From CAZAMI01 sp964627805 (lineage in GTDB: Archaea > Thermoproteota > Thermoprotei_A > Sulfolobales > NBVN01): a DNA stretch of 64,000 nucleotides. The position numbers and the translations under genes were made by a program. The notes under the pieces are model-generated. The model made no database searches. It saw nothing but the letters and a program-made list of their open reading frames with translations, and was not told the DNA's origin. Shown piece by piece: positions 16,606 to 25,217 of this stretch; the first letter of the stretch is position 1, and every line of letters starts with the position of its first letter. The stretch is taken from contig CAZVLA010000023.1 of the NCBI GenBank assembly GCA_964627805.1, forward strand, positions 1-64,000. Direction: 5' to 3'.

Positions 16606-18126
16606 TTACGGTGTAACTACGTCACCCTTAAGGACACCCCAACCCTTAATTACCTTGAAAACTCCCTCACTTACGGGCTCATTACCTAAGTACTTAACTA
16701 CTAAGCAATTACCTAAGTACTTAGGTACTACGTAATTAAGTACCACTACGTACCTACCCTCCTTAGTAACTGGTAAGTATACCTTAGCACTTAATGAGTT
16801 ACTTAGGTACTTAAGGGGAGTCGATGATGTTACTGCTAGACTCTTATTCACTAAGTCAGCACTTAATAACCAGTACTTACTAAGTAACTTACCCTCAATA
16901 GTAACTTCGAGAACTACGTACGAGGGCGCCTTACGTACCTCAACCCCCACTAGTACACCTTCAGCATGATTTACTAGCGGTAACTTAGTGGATTCACCAA
17001 CACTTAAGTACGTGACTCTATGGGGTGATGCTAAATCATAGGTCACTACCTCCAGATTACCTAAGTACTTCCTAGGACTAAAGATAACGTAAGTATTACC
17101 TGACGGTCTCCTAAACTCTAGGTAAACACCCTTAATTACCTTGCCATGACTACTGAAGCCCTTCCAAACAACTACTCTTGAGGGTATAGCTACGGAGTCC
17201 ATAGGTACTATGAAGCCCGTAGGCCTCCATGAGGTACTTAAGAACCTGTGAATGAAGCAGGTACTTAAGTTATTAGGTATAGTGAATGCTGTTAAGTCCT
17301 TAGTACCTCCTAAGCCCTTAAGGACTAGCAACTCGTCCTCACTAACGTTAACTACCTTAACGGGCAAGTACTTTAGGGGGTACTTAATCACTAATGAGTA
17401 CTTAACCCACTTACTTAAACCTACTGGCTTAACCTTAATTAACTGAATGAATGCCTTAACTGAAGCATTAACTACCTTAACCCTCACTAAGTACTTAACA
17501 CTACATCCCTCTCTAATCAATAACCAATTACTTAAGCAGTACTTAGGGACTTTAACGTCCTTGAGTCGTGTAGTACATATACTCATAGTGAATCTATTAC
17601 CACGGTCATCAGTTACGTAAGCATTTACATTAACGTAGGCATTATCACCAACCCTAACTGGTAACACCTTAACTACGGTGTAAACCATGTACTCACTACT
17701 TATTATGAATTCCTTAGTTAGAACATCCTCAGTAACGCCTTCATACTTAAGTACGTAATGCTTAACCCTAACTACCCTCCTTAACGTACTTCTTCCGTAG
17801 GTTGAGGTTAAGGTTATCCTTGACTTAGTAGTTACCTTAGTTGATGTGGTTAGTGACGACTTAATTACTGACTTACTAGCACCACCTCCGCTACTTACCA
17901 CTATTGATTTAGCACCACCCCCCTCAGCAGTATCTTTAGTTAATGATGTAGGTGATTTTATTGAGTACTTGGTGGTACTGCTGGCTAAGGAGGTGCTAGT
18001 TAATGGGGCTTTAGTAGTTAAGGTATGGCTTAAGTTCGTTCCGAGGCAGTAGTTACTGATTACGAAGTAAGTTACTAACGCAATAATTAGGACCGTAGCT
18101 ACGGTAACTACTAAGTACTTACTCAT
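16606..18126 (-). CDS. Membrane-anchored extracellular protein with Ser/Thr-rich stalk
   Basis: No family recognised. The 506-residue product has an N-terminal signal anchor (about 4-27), then a Ser/Thr/Gly-rich low-complexity stalk to about residue 110, typical of glycosylated archaeal surface proteins. The rest is beta-strand-rich with many Val, Tyr and Lys. No C-terminal membrane helix is evident, so it is either held by the N-terminal helix or released by cleavage. It is the last gene of a minus-strand set with an ABC transporter and a membrane wHTH regulator (56-base gap), and may be the cargo or sensor partner of that system. Start ATG. Confidence 0.65.
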   Translation of the reverse strand: MSKYLVVTVATVLIIALVTYFVISNYCLGTNLSHTLTTKAPLTSTSLASSTTKYSIKSPTSLTKDTAEGGGAKSIVVSSGGGASKSVIKSSLTTSTKVTTKSRITLTSTYGRSTLRRVVRVKHYVLKYEGVTEDVLTKEFIISSEYMVYTVVKVLPVRVGDNAYVNVNAYVTDDRGNRFTMSICTTRLKDVKVPKYCLSNWLLIREGCSVKYLVRVKVVNASVKAFIQLIKVKPVGLSKWVKYSLVIKYPLKYLPVKVVNVSEDELLVLKGLGGTKDLTAFTIPNNLSTCFIHRFLSTSWRPTGFIVPMDSVAIPSRVVVWKGFSSHGKVIKGVYLEFRRPSGNTYVIFSPRKYLGNLEVVTYDLASPHRVTYLSVGESTKLPLVNHAEGVLVGVEVRKAPSYVVLEVTIEGKLLSKYWLLSADLVNKSLAVTSSTPLKYLSNSLSAKVYLPVTKEGRYVVVLNYVVPKYLGNCLVVKYLGNEPVSEGVFKVIKGWGVLKGDVVTP

Positions 18127-18182
18127 TAATTACCCCAATCTCTCACTACGCACACTTAAAATTAACCTTACTATTAAGGCTC

Positions 18183-18935
18183 CTAAGTTAAGTAATGCTT
18201 TACCTCAACCCCCTCAAGCATCTTATTAATCATTTCAACGTACTTACTAGCATCATCGATCGTTGATAGACCTAATCCGTAGGTCCTCACCGAGCCTCCA
18301 GTATCTATTATTAGTGATACCTTAGCTAGCCCTATTAACTTAAGTAGTGGGTTAGTATGTATTTCAGCACCTATTAAAGCACACCTAACTACTCTCCTAG
18401 AATTACTTAGTGGTGTCCTAACTACCTCAGTGATTGAGTTAACCCCAATAATGACTAACCTAGATCTCCTAATACCAGCTAGTACAGTAAGTGCTAGTGA
18501 GGTAATTAAGGAGGTGAGGGATACGTACGTAGCCTCTACAATACCGCCTATGAACGCAATTACTAGTAAGGTAGCGACAGCTACTACGTAATGCCTGATA
18601 CTACTCCTGTACGTAATTAACGGTCTGCGTGACTTAATGAACGTAAGTACATCTATTAGCTCCTCCCTAAGTAACTCAACGAACTTCAGTACCTCCCTAC
18701 CTAACCTAGTGACTACGTACGAACCTCCCCTACCCTTAACTACTAATGATTCAAGCTTCTCTAAATGGTGCTTAAGAGTCCTTGAGTCCCTAATACCGCA
18801 CCTCCTCATGAGCTCGGTGAAAGGCAGTGGACCCTCACTACTTAATACCTCAAGAACCCTCCTACGTACTGGATTAGCTAAGGACTCGAAGATCCTACTC
18901 ATTAACTCCTCAACATCCCCTACATCACTACCCAC
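18183..18935 (-). CDS. Membrane-bound ArsR-type transcription regulator
   Basis: A 250-residue one-component regulator. Residues of about 10-75 form an ArsR/HTH-20 winged helix (SLANPVRRRVLEVLSSEGPL, then a recognition helix DSRTLKHHLEKLE). A pair of hydrophobic segments near 112-155 flank a short basic turn, and the last 90 residues form a compact, mostly beta domain. Both soluble parts should face the cytoplasm, so the DNA-binding domain would be tethered at the membrane. It follows the transporter genes by 59 bases, suggesting it senses transporter or envelope state and controls this operon. Start GTG. Confidence 0.7.
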   Translation of the reverse strand: MGSDVGDVEELMSRIFESLANPVRRRVLEVLSSEGPLPFTELMRRCGIRDSRTLKHHLEKLESLVVKGRGGSYVVTRLGREVLKFVELLREELIDVLTFIKSRRPLITYRSSIRHYVVAVATLLVIAFIGGIVEATYVSLTSLITSLALTVLAGIRRSRLVIIGVNSITEVVRTPLSNSRRVVRCALIGAEIHTNPLLKLIGLAKVSLIIDTGGSVRTYGLGLSTIDDASKYVEMINKMLEGVEVKHYLT

Positions 18936-18994
18936 AGATGGTCACCCACGCCCTCGACTATGTCTCTTAAGAGTTATTGAGTATGATTAATAAC

Positions 18995-19714
18995 TTACTC
19001 TAAAAAGAACTTCTCAACCCTCCTACTAGCGTATATCACAGCAGTTAAGGCAAGTCCCGTAGCGGTTAACGCGGTTAAGAGTATCGCTATCGCGCTTAAG
19101 TAGTAGCTCCTATTAAGTGATAGGGTCGCATCTACATAACTATTAAGCATTACCCCATTAGTTACTTCAGGGACATTAATGGTCTTTGTTAGGTTAATGA
19201 GTACGTGCTCATTAAGGCTCAACCCCTTGAATATCAGTGTTAGTACGTAGTTACCACCGCTACTTACTGCCTTAGCACCTACTAGGTTCCCTCCCTTAAT
19301 CACCTCATACTTACTCCCTAAGTGACCGAGTACGTACTTAATCACCGACTTACCCACTACCACGTAACCTACGCATGTAGTGTTGGTCGCTAGTACTGAT
19401 GAGCCTACCGGGCTTAACCTCAGTGTAATCACTAATGACGTATTTACAGCATCCCTATTCACTAACTTAAGGAATGCACTGTAGTTCTCTTCATTACCGC
19501 TAGTTAGTAAATCACCTACGGTAGTATTAAAGATCACTAAGTTACTGTAGGCAGTTAATTTACTGATTAACTTACCACTACCTCTACCAATACTCACTCC
19601 GAACCACTCCGGGTGTACGTACCCTTGAAGAGCCATTGATGTAGCCATTACTAGCGGTACTAATACTATAGTTAATAATATGGGGATCAAGGCATACGCT
19701 ACTCTATACCTCAT
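18995..19714 (-). CDS. Ectodomain membrane protein of the ABC operon, unknown function
   Basis: A 239-residue protein with a membrane helix at about 7-27, a roughly 175-residue Asn/Thr/Ser-rich extracellular domain (several N-x-S/T sites), and a second membrane helix near 207-231 with a basic cytoplasmic tail. I chose the ATG at 19712-19714 because GGAGGTGAG sits 4-12 bases before it and its ATGA overlaps the permease stop. A longer reading back to 19798 would overlap the permease by 88 bases. It is probably an accessory subunit of the transporter. Family not recognised. Confidence 0.72.
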   Translation of the reverse strand: MRYRVAYALIPILLTIVLVPLVMATSMALQGYVHPEWFGVSIGRGSGKLISKLTAYSNLVIFNTTVGDLLTSGNEENYSAFLKLVNRDAVNTSLVITLRLSPVGSSVLATNTTCVGYVVVGKSVIKYVLGHLGSKYEVIKGGNLVGAKAVSSGGNYVLTLIFKGLSLNEHVLINLTKTINVPEVTNGVMLNSYVDATLSLNRSYYLSAIAILLTALTATGLALTAVIYASRRVEKFFLE

Positions 19715-20505
19715 AAACTCACCTCCGCGTAAGTACGGAATATTATTACGGCTAATGACGTCGTAGTAATTAGTGAGGCTACTGAGGCTATTAAGCACGG
19801 TAGGGCATCAGTTACTGAAGCACCTAAGAAGCTATGAATGTAGGTTAGCACTCCATAACTAGGTGTTAAGACAGAAGCTATTAAGTCACTTACGTACTTA
19901 CCCCTCATTACTGAACTAGTTACTGAGTAGATTAGGGGTATACCCACTAAGTACAGTATAGTCATTACCCAAGGAATGCCGGACTTCAGAGGTGTTAGTG
20001 AGTATATCAGCATACCTAACGATAGTATGTAAGTAATAGTAGGTACCGTACTCAGTAAGTATATCGCTAAGAGCTTAAGCCCTAACTCATAACTAACTAG
20101 GATACCTGATAGGTAGTAAGTAATTACGTACCTAACGAACGCAGCTACTAAGGAAGCGGCTACAGCCATAGCAACTACTACGCAGTAACTAGCCTTAGTA
20201 ATGTCTGACCTATTCACGGGTAAGAGCACAATAATTGATGACCCCTTCCTACCACTACTCAATACCTCAAGAGGTACTACCGAGGCAAGTGCTATTGCGA
20301 ATGTTAGTGGCGTTACTAGTGAGTACCTAATCTGGGTTAGTAAGCTACCTAGTACACCCTTACTAACTAACCACTCAATACTACCTATTAATGGTGTAGT
20401 TACTGAGAGTATACCTACGTAGAGACCAAGTAGTATTGAGGCTAGTACGAACATGGACTTATTAGTAGTTACTATGGTACTCATTAAGTCAATTAACTTA
20501 CTCAT
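19711..20505 (-). CDS. ABC-2-type transporter permease
   Basis: A polytopic 264-residue membrane protein with about six hydrophobic segments, in the layout of an ABC-2 export permease. The ATG overlaps the stop of the ATPase gene (ATGA at 20502-20505), and its own stop overlaps the start of the ectodomain protein gene, so the three subunits are translationally coupled. Sequence is too divergent for me to name a substrate. Context suggests export of, or resistance to, a lipophilic or envelope compound. Confidence 0.75.
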   Translation of the reverse strand: MSKLIDLMSTIVTTNKSMFVLASILLGLYVGILSVTTPLIGSIEWLVSKGVLGSLLTQIRYSLVTPLTFAIALASVVPLEVLSSGRKGSSIIVLLPVNRSDITKASYCVVVAMAVAASLVAAFVRYVITYYLSGILVSYELGLKLLAIYLLSTVPTITYILSLGMLIYSLTPLKSGIPWVMTILYLVGIPLIYSVTSSVMRGKYVSDLIASVLTPSYGVLTYIHSFLGASVTDALPCLIASVASLITTTSLAVIIFRTYAEVSL

Positions 20506-21419
20506 GAAGCACCACCTACTAACCTATTATAAAGTGTTAGTAAGTCACCCGTCCTCTCCTCAACTAACTCAATACCGTACTTACTTAGGTACTCCTTAAC
20601 TCTACGCACTACATCACTGGAGCCTTCAATAACTAACTCATTACCCTTAATACTTACGCCCTCGACCTCGTAGGTACTCATTAGATCCGTCACTAACCTC
20701 CTTAACTCAATACCCTTAGGTACTCTAAATACTGCCCTAACACTTAATTTAGCCTCCCTAACCAACTCAGTAATCCAACCCTCAGCAACTATGACCCCCT
20801 TAGATATGATTATTAAGTAATCTAGGATCTCTTGAGCCTCAGCTAGTATGTGGGTTGATAGTAGTATGGATACCCCGTAATCCTTATTGAGGTTCTTAAT
20901 GAGTTCGTAAAGCTCACTCCTAGCTCCAGGGTCTAGGTTAGCTGCTGGCTCATCAAGTATTAGTAGCTTAGGCTCACCAATCATAGCTAATGCTAGAGCT
21001 ACTCTCTGCCTGTAACCAGCTGATAACTTACTAGCTACCTTACCCATAACACCCTTAATGCCGACTAACCTAGAGACCCTACGTACCTCACGCTCAGCAC
21101 CACTACCTACCTTAAGCTTAGCTACGTGCAGTAGTAACTTCCAGACCTTAACTGATGGGAACTGAGGTACCTCAGGTAGGAAGCCTGTCAACGCCCTAAC
21201 ACGCTCCGGCTCCTCCCAAGGGTCGTAACCAAGTACTGATACGGTCCCGTAGTCCCTCCTTAGAGCACCTATAGCTATCTTAAGCGATGTTGTCTTACCA
21301 GCACCGTTAGGACCTACTAAACCGGCTACGCAGTTCTTAGGTACCTCAAACGTAGCGCCCCTAAGTGCTTGGGTACTATCGTAGGACTTAACCACGTCCT
21401 CAAACTCTACAACACCCAC
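20502..21419 (-). CDS. ABC transporter ATP-binding protein
   Basis: Nucleotide-binding subunit of an ABC-2-type transporter. It has Walker A GPNGAGKTT at 36-44, the Q-loop region, signature LSAGYRQRV near 132, Walker B LLILDEPAANLDP near 154, and H-loop STHIL. A C-terminal domain of about 80 residues follows, as in export-type and CcmA/NatA-like ATPases. The 305-residue length fits. The GTG start has GGAGGTGG about 6 bases upstream. It heads a five-gene minus-strand unit down to 16606. Confidence 0.9.
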   Translation of the reverse strand: MGVVEFEDVVKSYDSTQALRGATFEVPKNCVAGLVGPNGAGKTTSLKIAIGALRRDYGTVSVLGYDPWEEPERVRALTGFLPEVPQFPSVKVWKLLLHVAKLKVGSGAEREVRRVSRLVGIKGVMGKVASKLSAGYRQRVALALAMIGEPKLLILDEPAANLDPGARSELYELIKNLNKDYGVSILLSTHILAEAQEILDYLIIISKGVIVAEGWITELVREAKLSVRAVFRVPKGIELRRLVTDLMSTYEVEGVSIKGNELVIEGSSDVVRRVKEYLSKYGIELVEERTGDLLTLYNRLVGGAS

Positions 21420-21700
21420 TGAACCACCTCCACTCCCCTACCGTAGCTGTTCTTGAAAAACTAAGTTAATGTGAGTAGTTCTGAACTGCCTGTGTAGAGG
21501 CGTTCACGTTACGTAACTTAAAATTCCATCATTAGGGATCGTGGCTTAAGGCATTTTTAAAGGTATTTTTACTTCACTAAGTAATGCATCCATAGATCAC
21601 TAAGTCACCACTGGATTACTTACTGAAATTAATTAAGTGAAAACTTAAATCACGCACTTAATTAAGGAAAAATTATTTACCTTCAACTAGGAAGTACCTA
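21420..21700. other. Intergenic region between divergent units
   Basis: This 281-base stretch holds the promoters of two divergent units. On the minus strand a TTTTAAG element near 21519-21527 could serve the ABC operon with a leader of about 75 bases. No RNA gene or ORF with credible signals was found apart from the short ORF starting at 21701. Confidence 0.4.
21671..21679 (+). promoter_or_regulatory. TATA box placed for a leaderless start at 21701
   Basis: AATTATTTA, preceded by a purine-rich GGAAA, is centred 26 bases ahead of the ATG at 21701, not at the right distance from the Fe-S protein start at 21827. This points to transcription starting at the short ORF. Confidence 0.45.
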
Positions 21701-21823
21701 ATGGTTGTAGTCATGAACACTTCAGTACTTAAGTTAATGAGTAATCGGTTGTTTAAAGGTACCCTCACCTCAATACCCGTTAAGCACGATCGCTTAATCC
21801 CGTACTTAATTACTGGTGCTTAG
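21701..21823 (+). CDS. Possible 40-residue ORF leading the Fe-S/flavoprotein operon
   Basis: ATG to TAG encodes 40 residues (begins MVVVMNTSVLKLMSN, ends YLITGA). It uses the codons favoured in this genome (GTA, TTA, CTT-AAG, AGT), starts at the leaderless distance from a TATA box, and ends 3 bases before the GTG of the Fe-S protein. No homologue or motif is recognised. It could be a leader peptide, a small subunit, or a chance ORF in a 5' leader. Confidence 0.4.
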   Translation: MVVVMNTSVLKLMSNRLFKGTLTSIPVKHDRLIPYLITGA

Positions 21824-21826
21824 AGG

Positions 21827-22315
21827 GTGTTGAGTACGAAGTACGTACTAGTAATTACGAGGGAGAGGTGTGACGCATGCATGGAGTGTGTCTACGCGTG
21901 CTCATTAAGGAAGTACGGAGTGATTAAGTCCGATCACTCGTTAATTAGGGTCATTAAGCCCTCAGAAGTTAGTGAATTATCTGATGTCGTAGTGTGTAGG
22001 CACTGCGACCCAGCACCATGCATTGAGGTTTGTGAGTTCGGTGCCTTAAATAGGGATGAGGTTAGTGGTGCTGTAGTACTTAATGAGGAGTTATGTACTT
22101 CATGTAAGGCATGCCTAGCTGTGTGCCCATTCAACGCCTTACTCGAGGTAGGTGGTAAGGTCGTTAAGTGTGACTTATGCGGTGGTGACCCGGAGTGTGT
22201 TAAGGTGTGTGATAAGGGGGCTATAACCTACGTTAAGGCATTCAGTAGGGAGTTACTTAGGGTTAAGGAGGTTAGTGAGAGGGTTAAGGAGGTACTCACC
22301 CATAAGTACTCGTAA
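21827..22315 (+). CDS. Electron-transfer protein with four [4Fe-4S] clusters
   Basis: HycB/DmsB/CooF-like iron-sulfur subunit of 162 residues. All 16 cluster cysteines fall in four sets: 15-18-21-25, 57-60-65-69, 90-93-96-100 and 115-118-124-128. Such proteins wire a catalytic subunit to an acceptor; in archaea similar ones accompany tungsten aldehyde oxidoreductases. The next gene, a flavin/NAD reductase, is 32 bases downstream and is the likely partner. No membrane subunit or molybdopterin subunit is adjacent; the only AOR in the window is 18 kb away. The start is GTG, or possibly the TTG right after it. Confidence 0.88.
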   Translation: MLSTKYVLVITRERCDACMECVYACSLRKYGVIKSDHSLIRVIKPSEVSELSDVVVCRHCDPAPCIEVCEFGALNRDEVSGAVVLNEELCTSCKACLAVCPFNALLEVGGKVVKCDLCGGDPECVKVCDKGAITYVKAFSRELLRVKEVSERVKEVLTHKYS

Positions 22316-22347
22316 GTTGAGTAATGTAGTTCATTAGGTGGTGATTA

Positions 22348-23550
22348 TTGAGTAAGGAGTACTCAGTAGTTGTGGTTGGTGGGGGCTTAGCAGGTACTTA
22401 CCTAGCCCTAAACCTAATTAGGGAGGGGCTTGAGGGGGGTGAAGTAGCTCTAGTAGCTAATGAGTGGCCACCATATACTAAGCACGTACTAGTACCTATA
22501 GCCTGTGGTGAGGACCCAAGTACGGCTTACCTAGGTGTTAGTAAGGAGTTGATTAAGTCCGGCGTTAAGGTACTTAATAACTGCTTAGCTGAGGGTATAG
22601 ACTTAAGTAGGAATGAAGTAAGGGCTAGGTGCGGTAGTGATTACTTAACCATCAAGTTCAAGTACTTAGTAATAGCTACTGGAGGTAAGGCATTCATACC
22701 ACCTATTAAGGGCGTTAACTTAAGGGGCATTACGACACTATACACCCTAGACGACGCTACCTACCTAAGTAAGTTAAGGAGATCAAGTAAGGTACTTGTG
22801 GTGGGGGCGGGCTTAGTAGGTACTTCATTAACTACTAAGTTAATTAGTAGGGGTTTCAGGGTAGGGCTCATTGAGCTTAAGGATCACGTATTACCTCAGG
22901 TGATTGATCATGAATTAAGTAAGGTAGTTGAGGAGTACTTAAGAAGCTTAGGTGTGGTACTTAAGCTAGGTACGGAAGTCATTAAGTTCGTAGGTTCAGG
23001 TAGGGTTGAGGGTGCCTTACTAAGTAATGGGTTCCTGAGTACGGACGCGGTAGTATTAACTACGGGGGTGAGACCCAATACGGGATTAATTCAGGGATCA
23101 GGTATTGAGTTGAGTGGGGGTGCGGTAGTAATTAATGACTACGGCATGACTTCAGTAAGTAATGTATTCGCGTTAGGTGACTGCGCACTAAGTAAGGACT
23201 TAATAACTGGTAAGTACGTCTACAGGCCCCTAGGCTTCGTAGCCGCCCACTACGCTAAGTTAATACCTAAGTACTTAGTTAGGGGTGAGGTAGTTAAGGA
23301 TAGAGGGGTACTACCGACGATTTACGAGGAATTAGGTGGTGCTTACGTAGTTAGGGTAGGGCTTAGTGCTTCAGAAGCTAACTCACTAGGTATACCAGCT
23401 GAGGTTAGGTGCGGTAAGGAGGGTAACCTACATTACTGCGAAGTACTTAGTTACGGTGACTTAATAGGTTGGGAAGCCGTAGCTACGTCCCATCACCACG
23501 TAATTAAGTCGTGGATGTACTACAATGAAATAGCGGGTAATTATGGTTAA
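22348..23550 (+). CDS. FAD/NAD-dependent oxidoreductase (NADH oxidase/ferredoxin reductase type)
   Basis: A 400-residue pyridine nucleotide-disulfide oxidoreductase-fold protein. It has the FAD-binding VVVGGGLAGTY near 7-17, a second dinucleotide fold VLVVGAGLVGTSL near 150, an ATGG motif near 110, and the FAD-contacting VFALGDCA near 273. A redox-active CxxxxC disulfide is not evident at the usual place, so a reductase of the NADH oxidase or ferredoxin/rubredoxin reductase type is more likely than a disulfide reductase. The TTG start has GGTGGTGA upstream. With the preceding Fe-S protein it may exchange electrons between NAD(P)H and ferredoxin. Confidence 0.82.
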   Translation: MSKEYSVVVVGGGLAGTYLALNLIREGLEGGEVALVANEWPPYTKHVLVPIACGEDPSTAYLGVSKELIKSGVKVLNNCLAEGIDLSRNEVRARCGSDYLTIKFKYLVIATGGKAFIPPIKGVNLRGITTLYTLDDATYLSKLRRSSKVLVVGAGLVGTSLTTKLISRGFRVGLIELKDHVLPQVIDHELSKVVEEYLRSLGVVLKLGTEVIKFVGSGRVEGALLSNGFLSTDAVVLTTGVRPNTGLIQGSGIELSGGAVVINDYGMTSVSNVFALGDCALSKDLITGKYVYRPLGFVAAHYAKLIPKYLVRGEVVKDRGVLPTIYEELGGAYVVRVGLSASEANSLGIPAEVRCGKEGNLHYCEVLSYGDLIGWEAVATSHHHVIKSWMYYNEIAGNYG

Positions 23551-23617
23551 TGAATTAATTACTGATGAGAGTAAATTATTTTAAGTTTTGCCTGCATCAG
23601 AGTAAGGTGCCCTAATA

Positions 23618-24337
23618 ATGGTAGTGCCAGCTACTCAAGTAAGTATCGCCTCATTAGAGAGGGGCTTAGGTAAGTTAAAGAATGCAGCACTGATAAACAT
23701 AATATCGATGATATTGCTAGGTGCTTCATGGACATTACTACTACCCATATTGATGAACCCGTCACTATTCACGTCACGTGCAGCCGCGGCAGTAACTGCG
23801 TTAGGTACGTTAATGATATCCGTAGCTGTAGTAATAGTAGGTGCTATACTATCCTTGATATCTATATTCGCATTCCTAGTACCTGCGTTCTCCTCATTAA
23901 GGGAGTATAACCCATCGAGATTCGGTACACCATCAAAGATGATTAAGGTGGGGTATGTAGGGGGCTTCATACTCATAGTAATAGCAGCTATAATATTCCT
24001 AGCATCAATCGCGGGTGCCGCCTCAAGAGGAGCTACGGCGGCTCATCTAGTATTCGGTGGGGCGATAGTAACGCTTGCTCTAGGTGTCATAGGCGCCATA
24101 CTGCTCTTCATAGGTCAGATAGGCGTTATAGTAGGGATGTTTAGGCTGAACGATGAATTACATAAGACCTCACTACTCGTGGCTGGTATACTATTCATAA
24201 TAGGTATCTTCCTAGGGTGGCTTAACTTCATAGGATGGATCCTAGTGTTTGTGGGGGCTAGGTCAGCACTTAATGAGTTAAGGAGTAAGTTAAGGGCAGG
24301 TACTGGAGAAGCCCCTAGTGAGGGCATGCATTTATAA
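23618..24337 (+). CDS. Polytopic membrane protein (DUF996-like)
   Basis: A 239-residue protein with about six hydrophobic segments (near 24-45, 55-90, 108-132, 138-168 and 183-215). Gly, Ala and Ile dominate the helices and short charged loops lie between them. It resembles the uncharacterised archaeal/bacterial DUF996 membrane family, from memory. It ends in a soluble tail with SKLRAGTGEAPSEG. The start is ATG with an AAATTATTTTAAG TATA-like stretch near 23570. No functional clue from neighbours. Confidence 0.65.
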   Translation: MVVPATQVSIASLERGLGKLKNAALINIISMILLGASWTLLLPILMNPSLFTSRAAAAVTALGTLMISVAVVIVGAILSLISIFAFLVPAFSSLREYNPSRFGTPSKMIKVGYVGGFILIVIAAIIFLASIAGAASRGATAAHLVFGGAIVTLALGVIGAILLFIGQIGVIVGMFRLNDELHKTSLLVAGILFIIGIFLGWLNFIGWILVFVGARSALNELRSKLRAGTGEAPSEGMHL

Positions 24338-24390
24338 CTGCATTAGTGATTACGTAGTAATTCATTGATTATTTTTAATGGAGAAACACC

Positions 24391-25101
24391 TCAGCGTAGA
24401 GTCCCGAAGGCTCTATCCCCAGCATCACCTAGTCCAGGAACTATGTATCCCCTACTATTCAGTTCTGGGTCGATAGCTACGGTAAACACGTGGGCTTCGG
24501 GGTACTTACTAAGTACCCTCCTAATACCGTACTCAGTAGATATTACTGAGGCTATGAATAACCTCTTAGGCTTACCATACTCTAGGATCTTAGGTATTAT
24601 AGCTAACATAGTAGATCCCGTAGCTAGCATTGGGTCGGCAATGATTACGGTATCCTCAGACTTAATCCTAGGTATTTTAATGTAGTTAAGCTCGATCTCG
24701 AAGGACCTACCGTTAGTAACTCCCTCCTCAATCCTCCTAGCACTAACTACTCCCTGCCTAGCCTTAGGGAATATCTTAACTAACCCCTCAACTAATGGCA
24801 TGGCGGCCCTCAAGACAGTAATTATTACTACGTAGTCCATGTCCTTAATCACGAAGCCCTTAGCCTTAACACCTAATGGGGTCTCAACCTCAACTACCTC
24901 ACCATCTAAGTACTTAACCATTTCTAAACCAATTACCCTACCTAACCTAACTAACCCCTTCCTAAAGTCTATCTGCCCAGTCCTCCTATCCCTAAGCGTA
25001 GTGAGTATTGCTTGAGCGTATGGGTGGTCAATAACGTGTACCCTATCCCTTAAGTCCTTAGGTACTTCAGTATGTACTAACCCCTCCAACAGTACCCACA
25101 A
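24391..25101 (-). CDS. upp: Uracil phosphoribosyltransferase
   Basis: Pyrimidine salvage enzyme converting uracil and PRPP to UMP. The PRPP-binding loop is ADPMLATGST near 155-164, and the C-terminal uracil-binding segment is YIVPGLGDAGDRAFGT. The N-terminal IDHPYAQAILTTLRD matches the usual start of UPRT. The 236-residue product carries about 20 extra N-terminal residues. The TTG start agrees with a minus-strand TATA (rc of 25118-25128) about 23 bases upstream, so a leaderless message is likely. Confidence 0.93.
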   Translation of the reverse strand: MWVLLEGLVHTEVPKDLRDRVHVIDHPYAQAILTTLRDRRTGQIDFRKGLVRLGRVIGLEMVKYLDGEVVEVETPLGVKAKGFVIKDMDYVVIITVLRAAMPLVEGLVKIFPKARQGVVSARRIEEGVTNGRSFEIELNYIKIPRIKSEDTVIIADPMLATGSTMLAIIPKILEYGKPKRLFIASVISTEYGIRRVLSKYPEAHVFTVAIDPELNSRGYIVPGLGDAGDRAFGTLR

Positions 25102-25217
25102 AGACGGACTTACTAACCCTTTTAAAACTGACGTTAATTAAGTGTGTAGCGTTAATGAGTGATTACAGTAATTTATTTTTACTCTTGAGTATATTGGTGC
25201 GTTGGTGAATCCCTATT

